Shown here: positions 37,564-47,600 of the stretch, in pieces
Layout: every line of letters starts with the position of its first letter
How positions within the stretch are numbered: the first letter of the stretch is position 1
NCBI RefSeq assembly: GCF_014202335.1
Contig: NZ_JACHGP010000002.1
Location: 434,001-498,000 of the forward strand
Direction: 5' to 3'
DNA length: 64,000 bases
Source: Mycobacterium sp. AZCC_0083
GTDB lineage: Bacteria > Actinomycetota > Actinomycetes > Mycobacteriales > Mycobacteriaceae
Position numbers and translations under genes: made by a program
Notes under the pieces: generated by a model
Seen by the model: only the letters and a program-made list of their open reading frames with translations
What the model was told of the DNA's origin: nothing
Database searches by the model: none

Positions 37564-37627
37564 TATTACCCCTCCTCGAAGAGACACGCTCTCGCGTTGG
37601 ATGATTCGCCCGGCCAGGCGGGCTCCG

Positions 37628-38227
37628 CTATGTGGCCAGGCGCGCGGCGACGGACACCACCCGGTGAGCCAAGTGTGTCAGTGCTGCGGTGGTGGGTTCG
37701 GCGACCTGAGTGAGGTTGTCGGGTCCGGTGACGTGGCTGACACCGTACGGGTTGCCGTCGGCGAACTTGATCGGGTCGGTGTAGCCAGGCGGGACGATGA
37801 TGCCGCCGAAGTGCATCAGGGAAATGTAGAGACTAAGCAGAGTTGTTTCTTGACCTCCGTGGAGCGTCTGCGAGGAGGTGAAGCCGGCGTAGACCTTGTC
37901 GGCGAGCTTGCCCTGCGCCCAAAGCCCGCCCAGCGAGTCGATGAAACCGCGGAATTGAGCTGCAGGAGAGCCGAATCGGGTCGGAGATCCGAAGATGACG
38001 GCGTCAGCCCAAAGGATGTCGTCTCCACTTGCGGCGGGTAGGTCCTTGGTTGCGTTGTAGTTGCCTGTCCAGGCGGGATTGTGCTCGAAGGAAGTGGGGT
38101 CCTGCGTTTCGGCGACGTGGCGTACGCGGACTTCCGCCCCGGCGCGTTCGCCGGCGTTGGCGATGTGTTGAGCCATGGTCGTGCCATGCCCGGTAGCCGA
38201 GTAGTAGATGACGGCCAGCTTGGTCAT
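37628..38227 (-). CDS. wrbA: WrbA-type NAD(P)H:quinone oxidoreductase
   Basis: A 199-residue flavodoxin-fold protein of the WrbA family, which reduces quinones by two electrons. The FMN phosphate loop is VIYYSATGHGTTMAQHIAN; GSPTRFGSPAAQFRGFIDSL and VYAGFTSSQTLHGGQETTLL are WrbA hallmarks, as is GIIVPPGYTDP. Its ATG overlaps the stop of the upstream SnoaL-like gene (ATGA), so the two are translationally coupled. The operon is divergent from a MarR regulator, a common arrangement for quinone or electrophile detoxification. Confidence 0.93.
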   Translation of the reverse strand: MTKLAVIYYSATGHGTTMAQHIANAGERAGAEVRVRHVAETQDPTSFEHNPAWTGNYNATKDLPAASGDDILWADAVIFGSPTRFGSPAAQFRGFIDSLGGLWAQGKLADKVYAGFTSSQTLHGGQETTLLSLYISLMHFGGIIVPPGYTDPIKFADGNPYGVSHVTGPDNLTQVAEPTTAALTHLAHRVVSVAARLAT

Positions 38228-38667
38228 GCGAGCGCTCCCTCGAGGTTGGTCAGCACGCCGAGTTGGGCGAAGATGATCGATCCTTCCGGGTAGCAGTCAA
38301 ACCTGATGATCTTGCCGTTCTCGTCGAGTTCGAAAACGTCGGCGCATGGGGCGTCCATCTGCTTCCCGGTAGCGGGCAACTCGCCGAAGGGCAGTTGCAA
38401 CGGTCCGTCATGGGTGCCCTGAAGGGCGAGTTGGACGACAACCACATTGCCGTCGGTGTAGATACGGCCAAGTTCGCGATGCATGTTGGAGAACGCGGTT
38501 CCGTAATTGCGGACCGGTTCGGCGAGGTCATGACCACGGTAGGTTGCTCCCACGGAATTGTCCGTGAATTCACCGTCGGGGGCGAACAGCGCGATCCAGC
38601 CTTCGAGGTCTTTGCGTTCGGCAACCTCGTATGCGTTGCGGACAGCTCCGACGTAGTCGATGGTCAT
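38224..38667 (-). CDS. SnoaL-like protein
   Basis: A 147-residue SnoaL-fold protein: VGAVRNAYEVAERKDLEGWI, ALFAPDGEFTDNSVGATYRG, LGRIYTDGNVVVVQLALQGT, DAPCADVFELDENGKIIRFD, ending with EGSIIFAQLGVL. ATG 38667 is chosen because the family begins there and AAGGA lies upstream. First gene of the SnoaL-WrbA-SnoaL operon. Confidence 0.87.
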   Translation of the reverse strand: MTIDYVGAVRNAYEVAERKDLEGWIALFAPDGEFTDNSVGATYRGHDLAEPVRNYGTAFSNMHRELGRIYTDGNVVVVQLALQGTHDGPLQLPFGELPATGKQMDAPCADVFELDENGKIIRFDCYPEGSIIFAQLGVLTNLEGALA

Positions 38668-38994
38668 GGCAAATTTTGTCCTTTCACACATGTTTGCAGT
38701 GCCAGTGACTACGGCGGAAGGTGCCGAGTTCCTGGAGGGGCGCGTCATTTATTCGTGATATGTCACCTATCGTAACGGCAATACGTGATGTGTCAACCGA
38801 GTGCCGCGCCGCGCAGGCCCAGGCCGCCGCCACTGACGTACCGCGCGGTATCGCCGTCCGCGCAGACACGCAGAAAGGCCGCGCGCCAACGACCGAAATC
38901 AGCTGTGATCTGGCATTCTCAGGAGATGCGGTCGGCACCGCGTCACCGACCGCATACTGCCCCTGTGACGCCGCCGCTGCGAGAAGGCCACACC
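38668..38994. promoter_or_regulatory. Divergent promoter region with GTGAT-TCAC sites
   Basis: About 330 bases between the SnoaL-WrbA operon and the MarR gene. GTGATATGTCAC at 38755-38766 is a 4+4 inverted repeat, and GTGATGTGTCAA at 38785-38796 is a near copy 30 bases on. A perfect 18-base version of the same motif lies beyond the MarR gene at 39560. They are likely MarR operators. Confidence 0.6.
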
Positions 38995-39504
38995 ATGTCC
39001 GGTACTCAGCCGTCGAAGCGGCGAGGTCAGCCGCGGTGGCTCACGCCGGAACAGCAGCGTGCCTGGCTTGCCTACATCCGCGTACAGCTTCGGATGAATT
39101 ACGAGATGAATCGCCAATTGCAGCTCGACAGCGGCCTGTCGTTGTCCGACTACGACATCCTTGTCGCGCTGAGCAACGCTCCGCACACCCGGATGCGAGT
39201 CGCCGACCTGGCTGCCCAGATCGGCTGGGAGCGTAGCCGCGTATCGCATCATTTGCGGCGTATGTGCGCGCGGGGTCTAACCGAACGCCAGCCCTCACCC
39301 GACGACGGCCGGGCCACCCAGGCATGGCTGACCGCCACAGGCCGCGAAGCCATCAAGCAAGCGGCGCCAGGGCACGTCGAGCTCGTGCAGCGACTGTTCT
39401 TCGATTCGATTCCCGACGAACTGGTGGCTCCGCTGACCGCAGCGTTGGAACACGTCAACGTCACCCTCAATCTCAACAGCTCGCTGCCACCGATTCCGAA
39501 CTAA
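38995..39504 (+). CDS. MarR-family transcriptional regulator
   Basis: A 169-residue MarR protein: PRWLTPEQQRAWLAYIRVQ, LSLSDYDILVALSNAPHTRM, VADLAAQIGWERSRVSHHLR, RMCARGLTERQPSPDDGRAT. The wing carries the usual DDGR. ATG 38995 follows AGAAGG. It is divergent from the SnoaL-WrbA-SnoaL operon, with candidate operators on both sides of its gene. It belongs to the same MarR subtype as the regulator at 7133 (shared GWE/K-SRxSHxxRRM). Confidence 0.93.
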   Translation: MSGTQPSKRRGQPRWLTPEQQRAWLAYIRVQLRMNYEMNRQLQLDSGLSLSDYDILVALSNAPHTRMRVADLAAQIGWERSRVSHHLRRMCARGLTERQPSPDDGRATQAWLTATGREAIKQAAPGHVELVQRLFFDSIPDELVAPLTAALEHVNVTLNLNSSLPPIPN

Positions 39505-39559
39505 CCGGCCTACCGCGCGGGACGAACCGACAACGCGACCGAAACAGACGGCGTCATTA

Positions 39560-39577
39560 TTAGTGATGCATCACTAA
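39560..39577. promoter_or_regulatory. Perfect 18-base palindrome, candidate MarR operator
   Basis: TTAGTGATGCATCACTAA is a perfect inverted repeat, 55 bases after the marR stop and about 140 bases before the membrane-protein gene at 39720. Its GTGATNNNTCA core matches the two sites upstream of marR. Confidence 0.6.
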
Positions 39578-39719
39578 AGTTTGCGGTAGTCATGCACCAC
39601 AGCTCGCACGGGAGGGAGACGCTCAAACCGCCGACAGCACGAGTTGCGGGTCACCGCCATGCCCGCCTGCACGGAACACCGAGCGTTTATGCGATGCAAG
39701 GTCGGGTAGTGCCGGCAAG

Positions 39720-40757
39720 GTGAGTTCTTCACTTCTGCTGATCGCAGATCCGGGCGCCCCAGCGGCTTTGGCCCAAGACCTCGCCCAGACGCTGCCGGAG
39801 GCGATGGCCGGAAGTTCGTCATCGAGCCGGGAGTGGACGATCTCAGTGCTGGAAGAGGCGTATCACCTCAACGAACAAGCGACGCTGACCGAGGTCATGG
39901 ACGGAGTCGATCCGGCAAGTCAACCTCAGGACGTCGTGGTGTACCTGACCGACCTGCCACGTCGTGACGGCACACTTCCAGTGGTCGCCGATATCAGCAT
40001 CGCTCGCCGCTTCGGCGTTGTCTCCTTGGCGTGCGTCGGCGGACTGTTCATCAGTCGACGAGTGGGCGACATGGTCAAGTCGGTCGTCGCCGAAGTCGAC
40101 GACCAGAGTGATCGGCCGTCAGCTGTCGGCAAGCTGACGAGGACCGAGGACGGGCAGAGTGTGCGGTACACCGCGCCACCCGCGTTCGCACGGCTGCGCC
40201 TACTCATTGGCATGGTCTATGCCAACCGCCCATGGAGACTGGCGGCCGGAATGTCGCGTGTCATGATGGCGACGTTCGCCACTGGCGCGGTCAGTTTGGC
40301 CTACCCCACCATTTGGCAGCTCTCCGCCACGATGGGTCCATGGCGTCTCAGTGTCGTGACGGTTCTAGCGACAGCGGCGATGGTCGGCTGGCTGATCGTC
40401 AACCACAAGTTGTGGGAACGACCGGATTCCTCCGTTGACCGGGAACGTGCCGCGCTCTACAACGCCTCAACTGCCGTCGCCTTGACTATCGGGGTGGTAG
40501 TCCTGCACTTAACGTCGTTCGTGCTGCTCGTGCTGACCGCGTGGTGGACGCTTCCGCCAACGCTGCTCGAACACAATATCGGCCACGGAGTCGGCCCGTC
40601 GGACTATCTGCGGCTGGCCTGGTTGGTGGCTGCGGTCGCAACGTTGGGTGGCGCCTTGGGGTCTGGATTGGAAGACGATCAAGCCGTCAAGCAGGCGGCT
40701 TACGGAGCACGCCAGCAGCAGCGATTCCAGCGTTCAGAACCAGACCTCAACGACTAG
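39720..40757 (+). CDS. Conserved membrane protein of unknown function
   Basis: A 345-residue protein. The first 170 residues are soluble (LLLIADPGAPAALAQDLAQT, DVVVYLTDLPRRDGTLPVVA, LACVGGLFISRRVGDMVKSV). The rest has about four membrane helices (MMATFATGAVSLAYPTIWQL, VVTVLATAAMVGWLIVNH, ALTIGVVVLHLTSFVLLVLT, LAWLVAAVATLGGALG). I recognise it only as the kind of conserved actinobacterial membrane protein without known role. The GTG start has a weak ribosome binding site. It converges on mmpL and may be controlled by the palindrome at 39560. Confidence 0.75.
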   Translation: MSSSLLLIADPGAPAALAQDLAQTLPEAMAGSSSSSREWTISVLEEAYHLNEQATLTEVMDGVDPASQPQDVVVYLTDLPRRDGTLPVVADISIARRFGVVSLACVGGLFISRRVGDMVKSVVAEVDDQSDRPSAVGKLTRTEDGQSVRYTAPPAFARLRLLIGMVYANRPWRLAAGMSRVMMATFATGAVSLAYPTIWQLSATMGPWRLSVVTVLATAAMVGWLIVNHKLWERPDSSVDRERAALYNASTAVALTIGVVVLHLTSFVLLVLTAWWTLPPTLLEHNIGHGVGPSDYLRLAWLVAAVATLGGALGSGLEDDQAVKQAAYGARQQQRFQRSEPDLND

Positions 40758-40778
40758 GTCAGCTCACCGGCTGATTCG

Positions 40779-43700
40779 CTATCCCTGCGGCTCCGGAATC
40801 GGGGCGAGCGAAGCGACGGGATATGCCTGACCCGATCGCCTTGACCACCGTGCGCGGGCGGCGGCCTGAAGCGACGTCAGCCACTTCGACCGGCGCTGCG
40901 ATGAACGGGGCTTGCCGGTCCGGCCCGACGGCCACCAGTTGGCCTTGCCCACCAGCACCGCCAGCGCGGGCACGGTGATGGTGCGCACTATGAACGTGTC
41001 CACCAACAGACCGACGCCGATGATGAAGCCGCCTTGCACCATCGACCCGATGCTGCTGAACAGCATGGCCAACATGGGTGCGGCGAAAATCATCCCCGCA
41101 GTGGTGATTACGCTGCCCGTCGTGCGGACCGTGCGGATGACACCAGATCGGATTCCGTTCGGGGATTCGTCGCGAATCCGCGAGATCAACAACATGTTGT
41201 AGTCGACGCCGACGGCGACCAGCACGATGAACGCCATCCCCGGCGTGCTCGCAGCCATGGGTTGGCCACCGATGAGCTGGAGCACGATCACCCCGATGCC
41301 CAGCGACGCAAGGCACGAAAGGATCACCGTGCCAACGAGATACAGTGGCGCCACCACTGCCCGTAGGAGCAGTACCAGTATCAAGAAGACCACGGCGACG
41401 GTGATCAACACGATGAACCGCAGATCATGGTTGAAGTAGTCGCGCAGTTCGCTGTAGTACGGGGTCATGCCCGACATCGATATCGATGCATCGGCCAGCG
41501 ACGTGTTCGCCTGTGCACCGCGGGCCGTGGCGAGGATCGTCTTGACCTGATCCATGGCCTTGGTGTCGTACGGGTCCAGCGAGGATTGCACCAGATATCG
41601 CGCCGAGTGCCCGTCTCGTGACATGAAGACCTTGGCGACATCCTTGAATTGGTCGTTGCCAAGGATCTCCGGCGAAATGTAGAAGCCCGCCACGCCAGGA
41701 TCCGACGCGTTGAGCTTCATCGACAACAGGAAGGCCGAGGCCCGCGACAGTCCCTCGCCCAGCTGCTTGGTTTGGTCATCGAGGACCCGAAGCCCATCGG
41801 CGATCTTTCGACTGCCGTCCGCAAGGGCATCGGCACCCTGCTGAAGACTTGCCATGCTCGAGCCCAACCCATTGGGGTTGTTGGCGCCAAGCGTGCGAAT
41901 GGCTTTGGCGGCCGCGTCGAGCGAGGGTTGCATCTTGTGCAAGCCATCGACGAGGTTTTGCAGCCGGTCCCGTTGTTCGCCGCAGTTCGGGTCGGTGTCG
42001 CACCCGGGATCGTTCTTCAGCCCTTCGAGTGCGTCGGTGGCCATGCCGACCATGTCCTGGAAATTCTGGCTGCCCGACCGGGGTGGCTGGCTCGGCGTGC
42101 CCGGGTCCCCAGGGTCGCCAGGATCGCCTGCGGCCTGCGCGTCGGCCAACTCCCGCTGCGCATCCTGGAACTCCTGGGAGCTCTGCAGTTGCTCCCGCAC
42201 GCTGGACATCGTCTTGTTCAGGCCGTCGAGAATCCCGGTCATCTTCGTCAATTGGCTGCGCACGGTACTGAGGCTGTCGGCGAGTTTGTCGGCACCCCCC
42301 GTCAGCTCCGCCCGCGCGTCGGTGCTGTCGGTGATCTTCGACGTCGCGTCGGCGAGTTTGTTGCCGATCTCGCCTGCCTGATAGCTGAGCGTGGCCTGCT
42401 CCAGCGGCGCGCCGGTGGGCCGGGTGACGCCCCGCACCGTGTCGATGTCGGGTAACTGACTGACCCGTTGTGCCATCTGCTCGAGATCCGCGAGCGCCTT
42501 GGTCGTCCGCAAGTCGTGCGGGGAGTTGATGAAAACGTACTGCGGAGCGGTGAGACTCGCCGGGAAATGATGCTCGATCACAGCCATTCCGACGTTGCTT
42601 TCGGCCGATGACGGCAACGAGGTCCGCGCGTCGTAGCTGGTGTGCAACAGGGCCACGCAAGCCGCCAGCGGGACCAGGATGACGAGGCTGGCGACGAGGT
42701 GCCTGCCGGGGCGCCGCACGATGTGAATTCCGGACCGCCGCCAGAGCTTGTTGGTGAGCTCCCTTTTCGGCTTCGCCCAGCCACGGCGGCCGCCGAGCAC
42801 CAGCATCGCGGGCAGCAGCGTGATCGAAGCAAGGAAGGCCACCGCAATCGAGACGGCCAGCGCAGGCCCGGTGGTGGAGAACACCTTGAGGGAGGTGAAG
42901 CTCATGCCGAGGAAGGTGATCGCGACGGTCGCCGCGGAGGCAGCGATCACCTTGCCGATCGATGACAGCGCGCGTGCGACGGCAAGATCGGAATCCAGCC
43001 CTTGCCTTAGGTATTCGTGATATCGGCTGATCAAGAAGACGGCGTAGTCGACGCCGGCGCCGATCATCATCGCGCTCATGAACACGATCGTCTGTTGGGA
43101 GATGGCCAGGCCCATCTCCGCGAGTGCGGCCACCACCTGCGTCGCGGCGGCCTGCGAGACGCCGATGGTCGCCAACGGCAGCAGGATGGTGAAGACGTTG
43201 CGGTACACCACGATCAGAATCAGCAGCACCATGACGATGGTCGCGGTCTCGATCACCCGCAGATCGCGCAGCCCGATCTCCTCGCGTTCGGCGACAGTGG
43301 CGGTAAGCCCCGTCATGTGCACCGTCAGCGCCGAGCCCGCGACGGTCTGATTGACGGTTGCCACGACGCGCTGGTAGGCCTCATTCGAGGTCGGTGAACC
43401 CAATTCGCCCGCAATGCCAACCGGGATGAACCACGCCTGGTGGTCCTTGCTTTCCATCACGTCACGCAGCGGCGGCTGGGAGATGAAGTTCTGCACCATC
43501 ACGACATCGCGAAGGTTGCGATCCAACTTGTCCACCAAGGTGCGGTAGACGTCCTCGTCGGCGCTGGTCAGCCCGTGGTCGTTGGTGAGCACCACCAGGG
43601 CGATGTTCTGGATCCCCGGTTCGTGGAAGGCTTCCGTCATTTGGCGGGTCGCCGCCATCACCGCGGAGTTACCCGGCAGCAGCTCCTGATCGCGGTCGCT

Positions 43701-43889
43701 CGCCAGTTGCATCAAGGGCGTGACGGCCACCGACAGCACCGCGACCAGAATCAACCAGGCGCCGATCACCAACCACGGCCATCGCAGCACGACGTGTGCC
43801 AGACGCCCGAACACGGTGTTGACCGGCGACCTCTCGGCGAGGTCGTCGCGTACCACCCCGTTCGGTCTCCGCGGCCAAGTCAAGTTCAC
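40779..43889 (-). CDS. mmpL: MmpL-family RND lipid transporter
   Basis: A 1036-residue MmpL protein. TM1 is [20 protein letters not shown] (about residues 35-55), followed by porter domain D1. TM2-6 end near residue 380 and include [15 protein letters not shown]. The large D2 loop (about 410-780) has a long coiled-coil and a Gly-Asp-Pro repeat ([16 protein letters not shown]). TM7-12 include [14 protein letters not shown]; the two Asp-Tyr pairs are the family proton relay. The GTG start overlaps the NRPS stop (GTGA), so translation is coupled. It should export the NRPS product across the inner membrane. The last residues ([13 protein letters not shown]) are encoded by a short dispersed repeat. 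Confidence 0.95.
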   Translation of the reverse strand: MNLTWPRRPNGVVRDDLAERSPVNTVFGRLAHVVLRWPWLVIGAWLILVAVLSVAVTPLMQLASDRDQELLPGNSAVMAATRQMTEAFHEPGIQNIALVVLTNDHGLTSADEDVYRTLVDKLDRNLRDVVMVQNFISQPPLRDVMESKDHQAWFIPVGIAGELGSPTSNEAYQRVVATVNQTVAGSALTVHMTGLTATVAEREEIGLRDLRVIETATIVMVLLILIVVYRNVFTILLPLATIGVSQAAATQVVAALAEMGLAISQQTIVFMSAMMIGAGVDYAVFLISRYHEYLRQGLDSDLAVARALSSIGKVIAASAATVAITFLGMSFTSLKVFSTTGPALAVSIAVAFLASITLLPAMLVLGGRRGWAKPKRELTNKLWRRSGIHIVRRPGRHLVASLVILVPLAACVALLHTSYDARTSLPSSAESNVGMAVIEHHFPASLTAPQYVFINSPHDLRTTKALADLEQMAQRVSQLPDIDTVRGVTRPTGAPLEQATLSYQAGEIGNKLADATSKITDSTDARAELTGGADKLADSLSTVRSQLTKMTGILDGLNKTMSSVREQLQSSQEFQDAQRELADAQAAGDPGDPGDPGTPSQPPRSGSQNFQDMVGMATDALEGLKNDPGCDTDPNCGEQRDRLQNLVDGLHKMQPSLDAAAKAIRTLGANNPNGLGSSMASLQQGADALADGSRKIADGLRVLDDQTKQLGEGLSRASAFLLSMKLNASDPGVAGFYISPEILGNDQFKDVAKVFMSRDGHSARYLVQSSLDPYDTKAMDQVKTILATARGAQANTSLADASISMSGMTPYYSELRDYFNHDLRFIVLITVAVVFLILVLLLRAVVAPLYLVGTVILSCLASLGIGVIVLQLIGGQPMAASTPGMAFIVLVAVGVDYNMLLISRIRDESPNGIRSGVIRTVRTTGSVITTAGMIFAAPMLAMLFSSIGSMVQGGFIIGVGLLVDTFIVRTITVPALAVLVGKANWWPSGRTGKPRSSQRRSKWLTSLQAAARARWSRRSGQAYPVASLAPIPEPQG
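40803..40820 (-). repeat. Short dispersed repeat in the mmpL 3' end
   Basis: GGCGAGCGAAGCGACGGG here is identical over 18 bases to part of the 30-base tandem unit at 44041-44100. On the coding strand it gives PVASLAP in the last 13 codons of mmpL. Confidence 0.7.
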
Positions 43890-44650
43890 ATCGTCTCACC
43901 GCTGAGCAACTGGCCGAGCTGCCGGCCGTACGAACTCAGCGCTTCGGTGGTCAACATTGCCTGATGGGTGCTGTCGATCGAGTGCACGACGATGTCGCCG
44001 GCCACGTGCGGTCGCCAGCTTCGGTGCAGGAACGAACTTCGAGGCGAGCGAAGCGACGGGGAATCACTTCGAGGCGAGCGAAGCGACGGGGAATCACTTC
44101 GGTCGCTCTCGTCCCGCTCAGCGGAGAACATGATCACATCACCATTGAAGACACCGGCTTCGTGGTCGCGGTAAAACGCGATGTTGGTGTTGAAATTGTC
44201 CACCATCTGATCCAGCAGCTGACCGTATCCAGCAAATTCAGCGCCGCCTGGCTCGCCAACCAGTTCGTCCAGCTGCTTCCTGTCCACGGCGTGGCTCGCC
44301 ATGCTGCTGAGACTGGGCTCGGCGTCGAGCAGGACGAGCCGTGCGGCGCCACCACGCCGCTCGAGCTCCGAGGCGACTTCATGCGCGACGACGCCGCCAA
44401 ACGACCAGCCAAGCAGGTGGTACGGGCCGTCCGGATGAATAGCTTGAATCCTGTCGGCATAGTTGGCCGCCATGTCGCGGATCGATCGTGGTGCCTCGCC
44501 ATCGTCGCCGTCCGGGGCTTGCTGGATCCCGATGATCGGGCCGTCGAGGTAACCACCAAGAACCTGATAGGGCCAACTGACCCCGCTCACCGCATGCAGA
44601 CAGAACACCGGAACACCGGCGCCGTCCTTCAGAACCTGAACGGGGACTAT
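43886..44650 (-). other. NRPS terminal thioesterase domain
   Basis: An alpha/beta-hydrolase TE of about 245 residues: [40 protein letters not shown] with the nucleophile Ser in [14 protein letters not shown] with the Asp, and STHQAML with the His. It releases the peptide by hydrolysis or cyclisation. Glycopeptidolipid synthetases instead make an alaninol end. A tandem repeat adds about 20 low-complexity residues between the core and the catalytic His. Confidence 0.9.
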
Positions 44651-47600
44651 CTCTCCCGCCGACGCGGTGTTCGTCAGTAACCGCTCGCTCAACGTTCGCA
44701 CGGTGGGCGCCTCGAAGACGGTCGACACCGAGAGGTCGGCGTTCAGGCTGGTGTTGACGGCCGCGATCAGGCGCATCGCCGAGATGCTGTCCCCGCCGAG
44801 GTCGAAGAAGGACTCATCAACGCCGACCCGTTCGACGTCGAGGACCCGGCCGTAGATGCCTGCCAGCACGTCCTCGGTGGGATTGCTCGGAGCGTGGTAC
44901 TCACCGGCCCGGAATTCCGGGGCGGGCAACGCGCGGGTGTCGAGCTTGCCGTTGACCGTCATGGGTAGCGCCGAAAGCACCACCACCGCCGCCGGGACCA
45001 TGTGTGCCGGTAACCGGTCGGCCAGCTGGGCGCGCATCGCCGCGGGGTCGGCCGTACCGGTGACGTACCCGACCAGGCGCTTGCCACCTGCGCCATCCTC
45101 ACGGGCGATCACCACCGCCTGCTCGACGCCGTCGAGGCCGGCCAGCGCGGCCTGGACCTCGCCGGGTTCGACGCGGAACCCGCGGATCTTGACCTGCTCG
45201 TCGGCGCGTCCGACATATTGCAGCTGCCCATCGGCACCCCAACGCACCAGATCCCCGGTGCGATACATGCGTGAGCCTGGCGAGCCGCCGAACGGGCAGG
45301 CGACGTACCGCGACGCGGTCAACGCGGTCCGCCGCACATACCCGACGCTCACGCCTGCCCCTGCGACGTATAGCTCGCCGACCACACCGGGTTGGACGGG
45401 ACGCAACCAGGCATCGAGCACGAACAGTGCCGCTCCTGGCACGGGCGAACCGATCGGCACCGATCTGGATGCCCCGGAGTGCCCAGCCTTTAGGGACGCA
45501 GTCATCGCCGCGTACACCGTGGTCTCGGTCGGGCCGTACGCATTGATCATCACCCGGCGGGGCGGACCTTCCTCCTCGCGTGCGGGGGAAGCCCACCGGT
45601 CGACCAGCTCGGCCGGGCAGGCCTCACCGCCCACCAGCAACGCCACCGACCCCAAGCCCTCGGGCGACAGCATCCCGGCCGCAGACGGCGTCTGGGTGAG
45701 CACGTCGATCCGTTCGCGGACCAGCATGGCGTGGAACTCGTCCGGTGTGGCCGCGACCGACTCCGGCACGACCACCAGGCGCCCGCCGTGCAGCAGTGCA
45801 CCCCAGATCTCCCACACCGAGAAGTCGAAGGCATAGGAGTGGCACTGTGTCCACACCTGCGCCGGCGGTAGGCCGGTGGCCGGCGAACCGAACAGCCGGG
45901 TCACGTTGCCATGCGCGACGGCGACCCCCTTGGGCACGCCGGTGCTGCCCGAGGTGTAGATGACGTAGGCGACGTCATCGGGGGCGGGCACCGGTAGCGA
46001 CGTGCACGGGTTGGAGTCGATCGCAGGGTCCGCAGGGTTGTCTACGGCAATCACCTTTACGCCCAGTCCGTCGAACCGCTCGGCGAGACCACTGGTGGTG
46101 ATTGCGACGACGGGTGAGGCATCGGCCAGCATGAAGGCGAGTCGGTCCGCGGGCACGGCCGGGTCGATCGGCAGGTAGGCCGCCCCGGCCTTCAGCACCG
46201 CCAGAATCGACACGATCGCGTCGGCCGACCGCGAAAATAGCAGTGCGACAGACTCCCCCGCGCTCACGCCGTGAGCGACCAACAGGTGCGCCAGCCGGTT
46301 CGCGGCGTCGTCGAGTTCGCGATAGGTCATCGACAGCTCGCCGAAGGTCACCGCCATCGCGGCAGGCGCGCGCTCGACCTGGGCGGCGAACAATTCTGGA
46401 ATCGACACGGCTGCGGCCGCCGGTTCGGACAGCACCGCGCGATGACCGATCTCGCCGAGCCGGGCGTGCTCGTCGGCATCGAGCAGGTCGACCGACGAGA
46501 GCCGCCGCGTGGGTTCGGCGGTCATCGCCACCAGTACCCGCTCGAACCCGGCGACCAGCGCCTCGATGGCGGCAGCATCGAAGACATCGGTGTCGTACTC
46601 GACGCGAAGGCTCAGTTCCCGGCCCGGCATCGCCTGCACCGTCAACGGATAGTGGTTCTGCTCATGGCTGCTGAAGTCGGTGATGGCCAGCTCTTGACCA
46701 TCGTGGTTGCCGCCCAACGCGGCGGCACCCACGGGGTAGTTCTCGTACGCGAAGAGGGTGTCGAAGAGCTTGTCCTGTCCGGTGATTCGGTGCATCTCAC
46801 CAAGCGCCAGGTGCTGGTGCTCGAGCGTCTCGTTGTGCGCGTCCTGCAGTTGATCGAGCAGTTCGGCGGTGCTGGTCGTCGCGGTGACGTTCGCGCGCAC
46901 CGGCACGGTGTTGATCATCAGGCCCACCATCGAATCCGACCCGGCCACGTCGGTTGGCCGGCCCGAGACCGCGGTGCCGAATGCGACGTCGTGCTGACCG
47001 GTCAGCTGAATCAGCAGTTGCGCGTAGGCAGCCTGCAACACGACGTTCACGGTGGTATGACACGTGCGGGCCAGCTCACCAACGGCTTGCGTGGTTTCGG
47101 CCGACACCGCAAAGGATTTCACCCCTCGGGCGCCCAACTCGAACCGTTGCGCCGGGCCGACCAGCGTGGGGGTGTCGAAGCCGGCCAGCACCGCACCCCA
47201 GGCCGAGCGGGCCGCGTCAAGGTCGCGATCGGCCAGCCAGCTGATGAACTTCCGGTACGGCGCGACGGCGGGCAGTCGCTGTCCGTAGTAGCTGGCGAAT
47301 ATCGCGCGCAACAGGATCGGCAACGACCAGCCGTCCATCACGATGTGGTGGTTGGTCAGCACCAGCCGGTGCCGATTCGCCGCGGTGCGGATCAGCGCGA
47401 CCCGGAACCCGGGCTGATGTGCGAGGTCGCCGACGGCGACGCGCTCGGCGGCGCAGAACCGTTGGATCCCTTCTTCGCTCAGATCGCCGTTCGAGCTGAA
47501 ATCGTGGGAATTCCACGCGATTTCGGGCTCGGCCGGAATGATCTGCACCGGCTCGTCGAACTCGTCGCAGAATCGGGCGGCCAGGTTCGGATGCCGACCC

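Noticed and set aside
44036..44100. CRISPR-like repeat
   Set aside because: Only two directly adjacent 30-base copies without spacers, in frame within a coding domain. No CRISPR array or cas gene was seen in the window.
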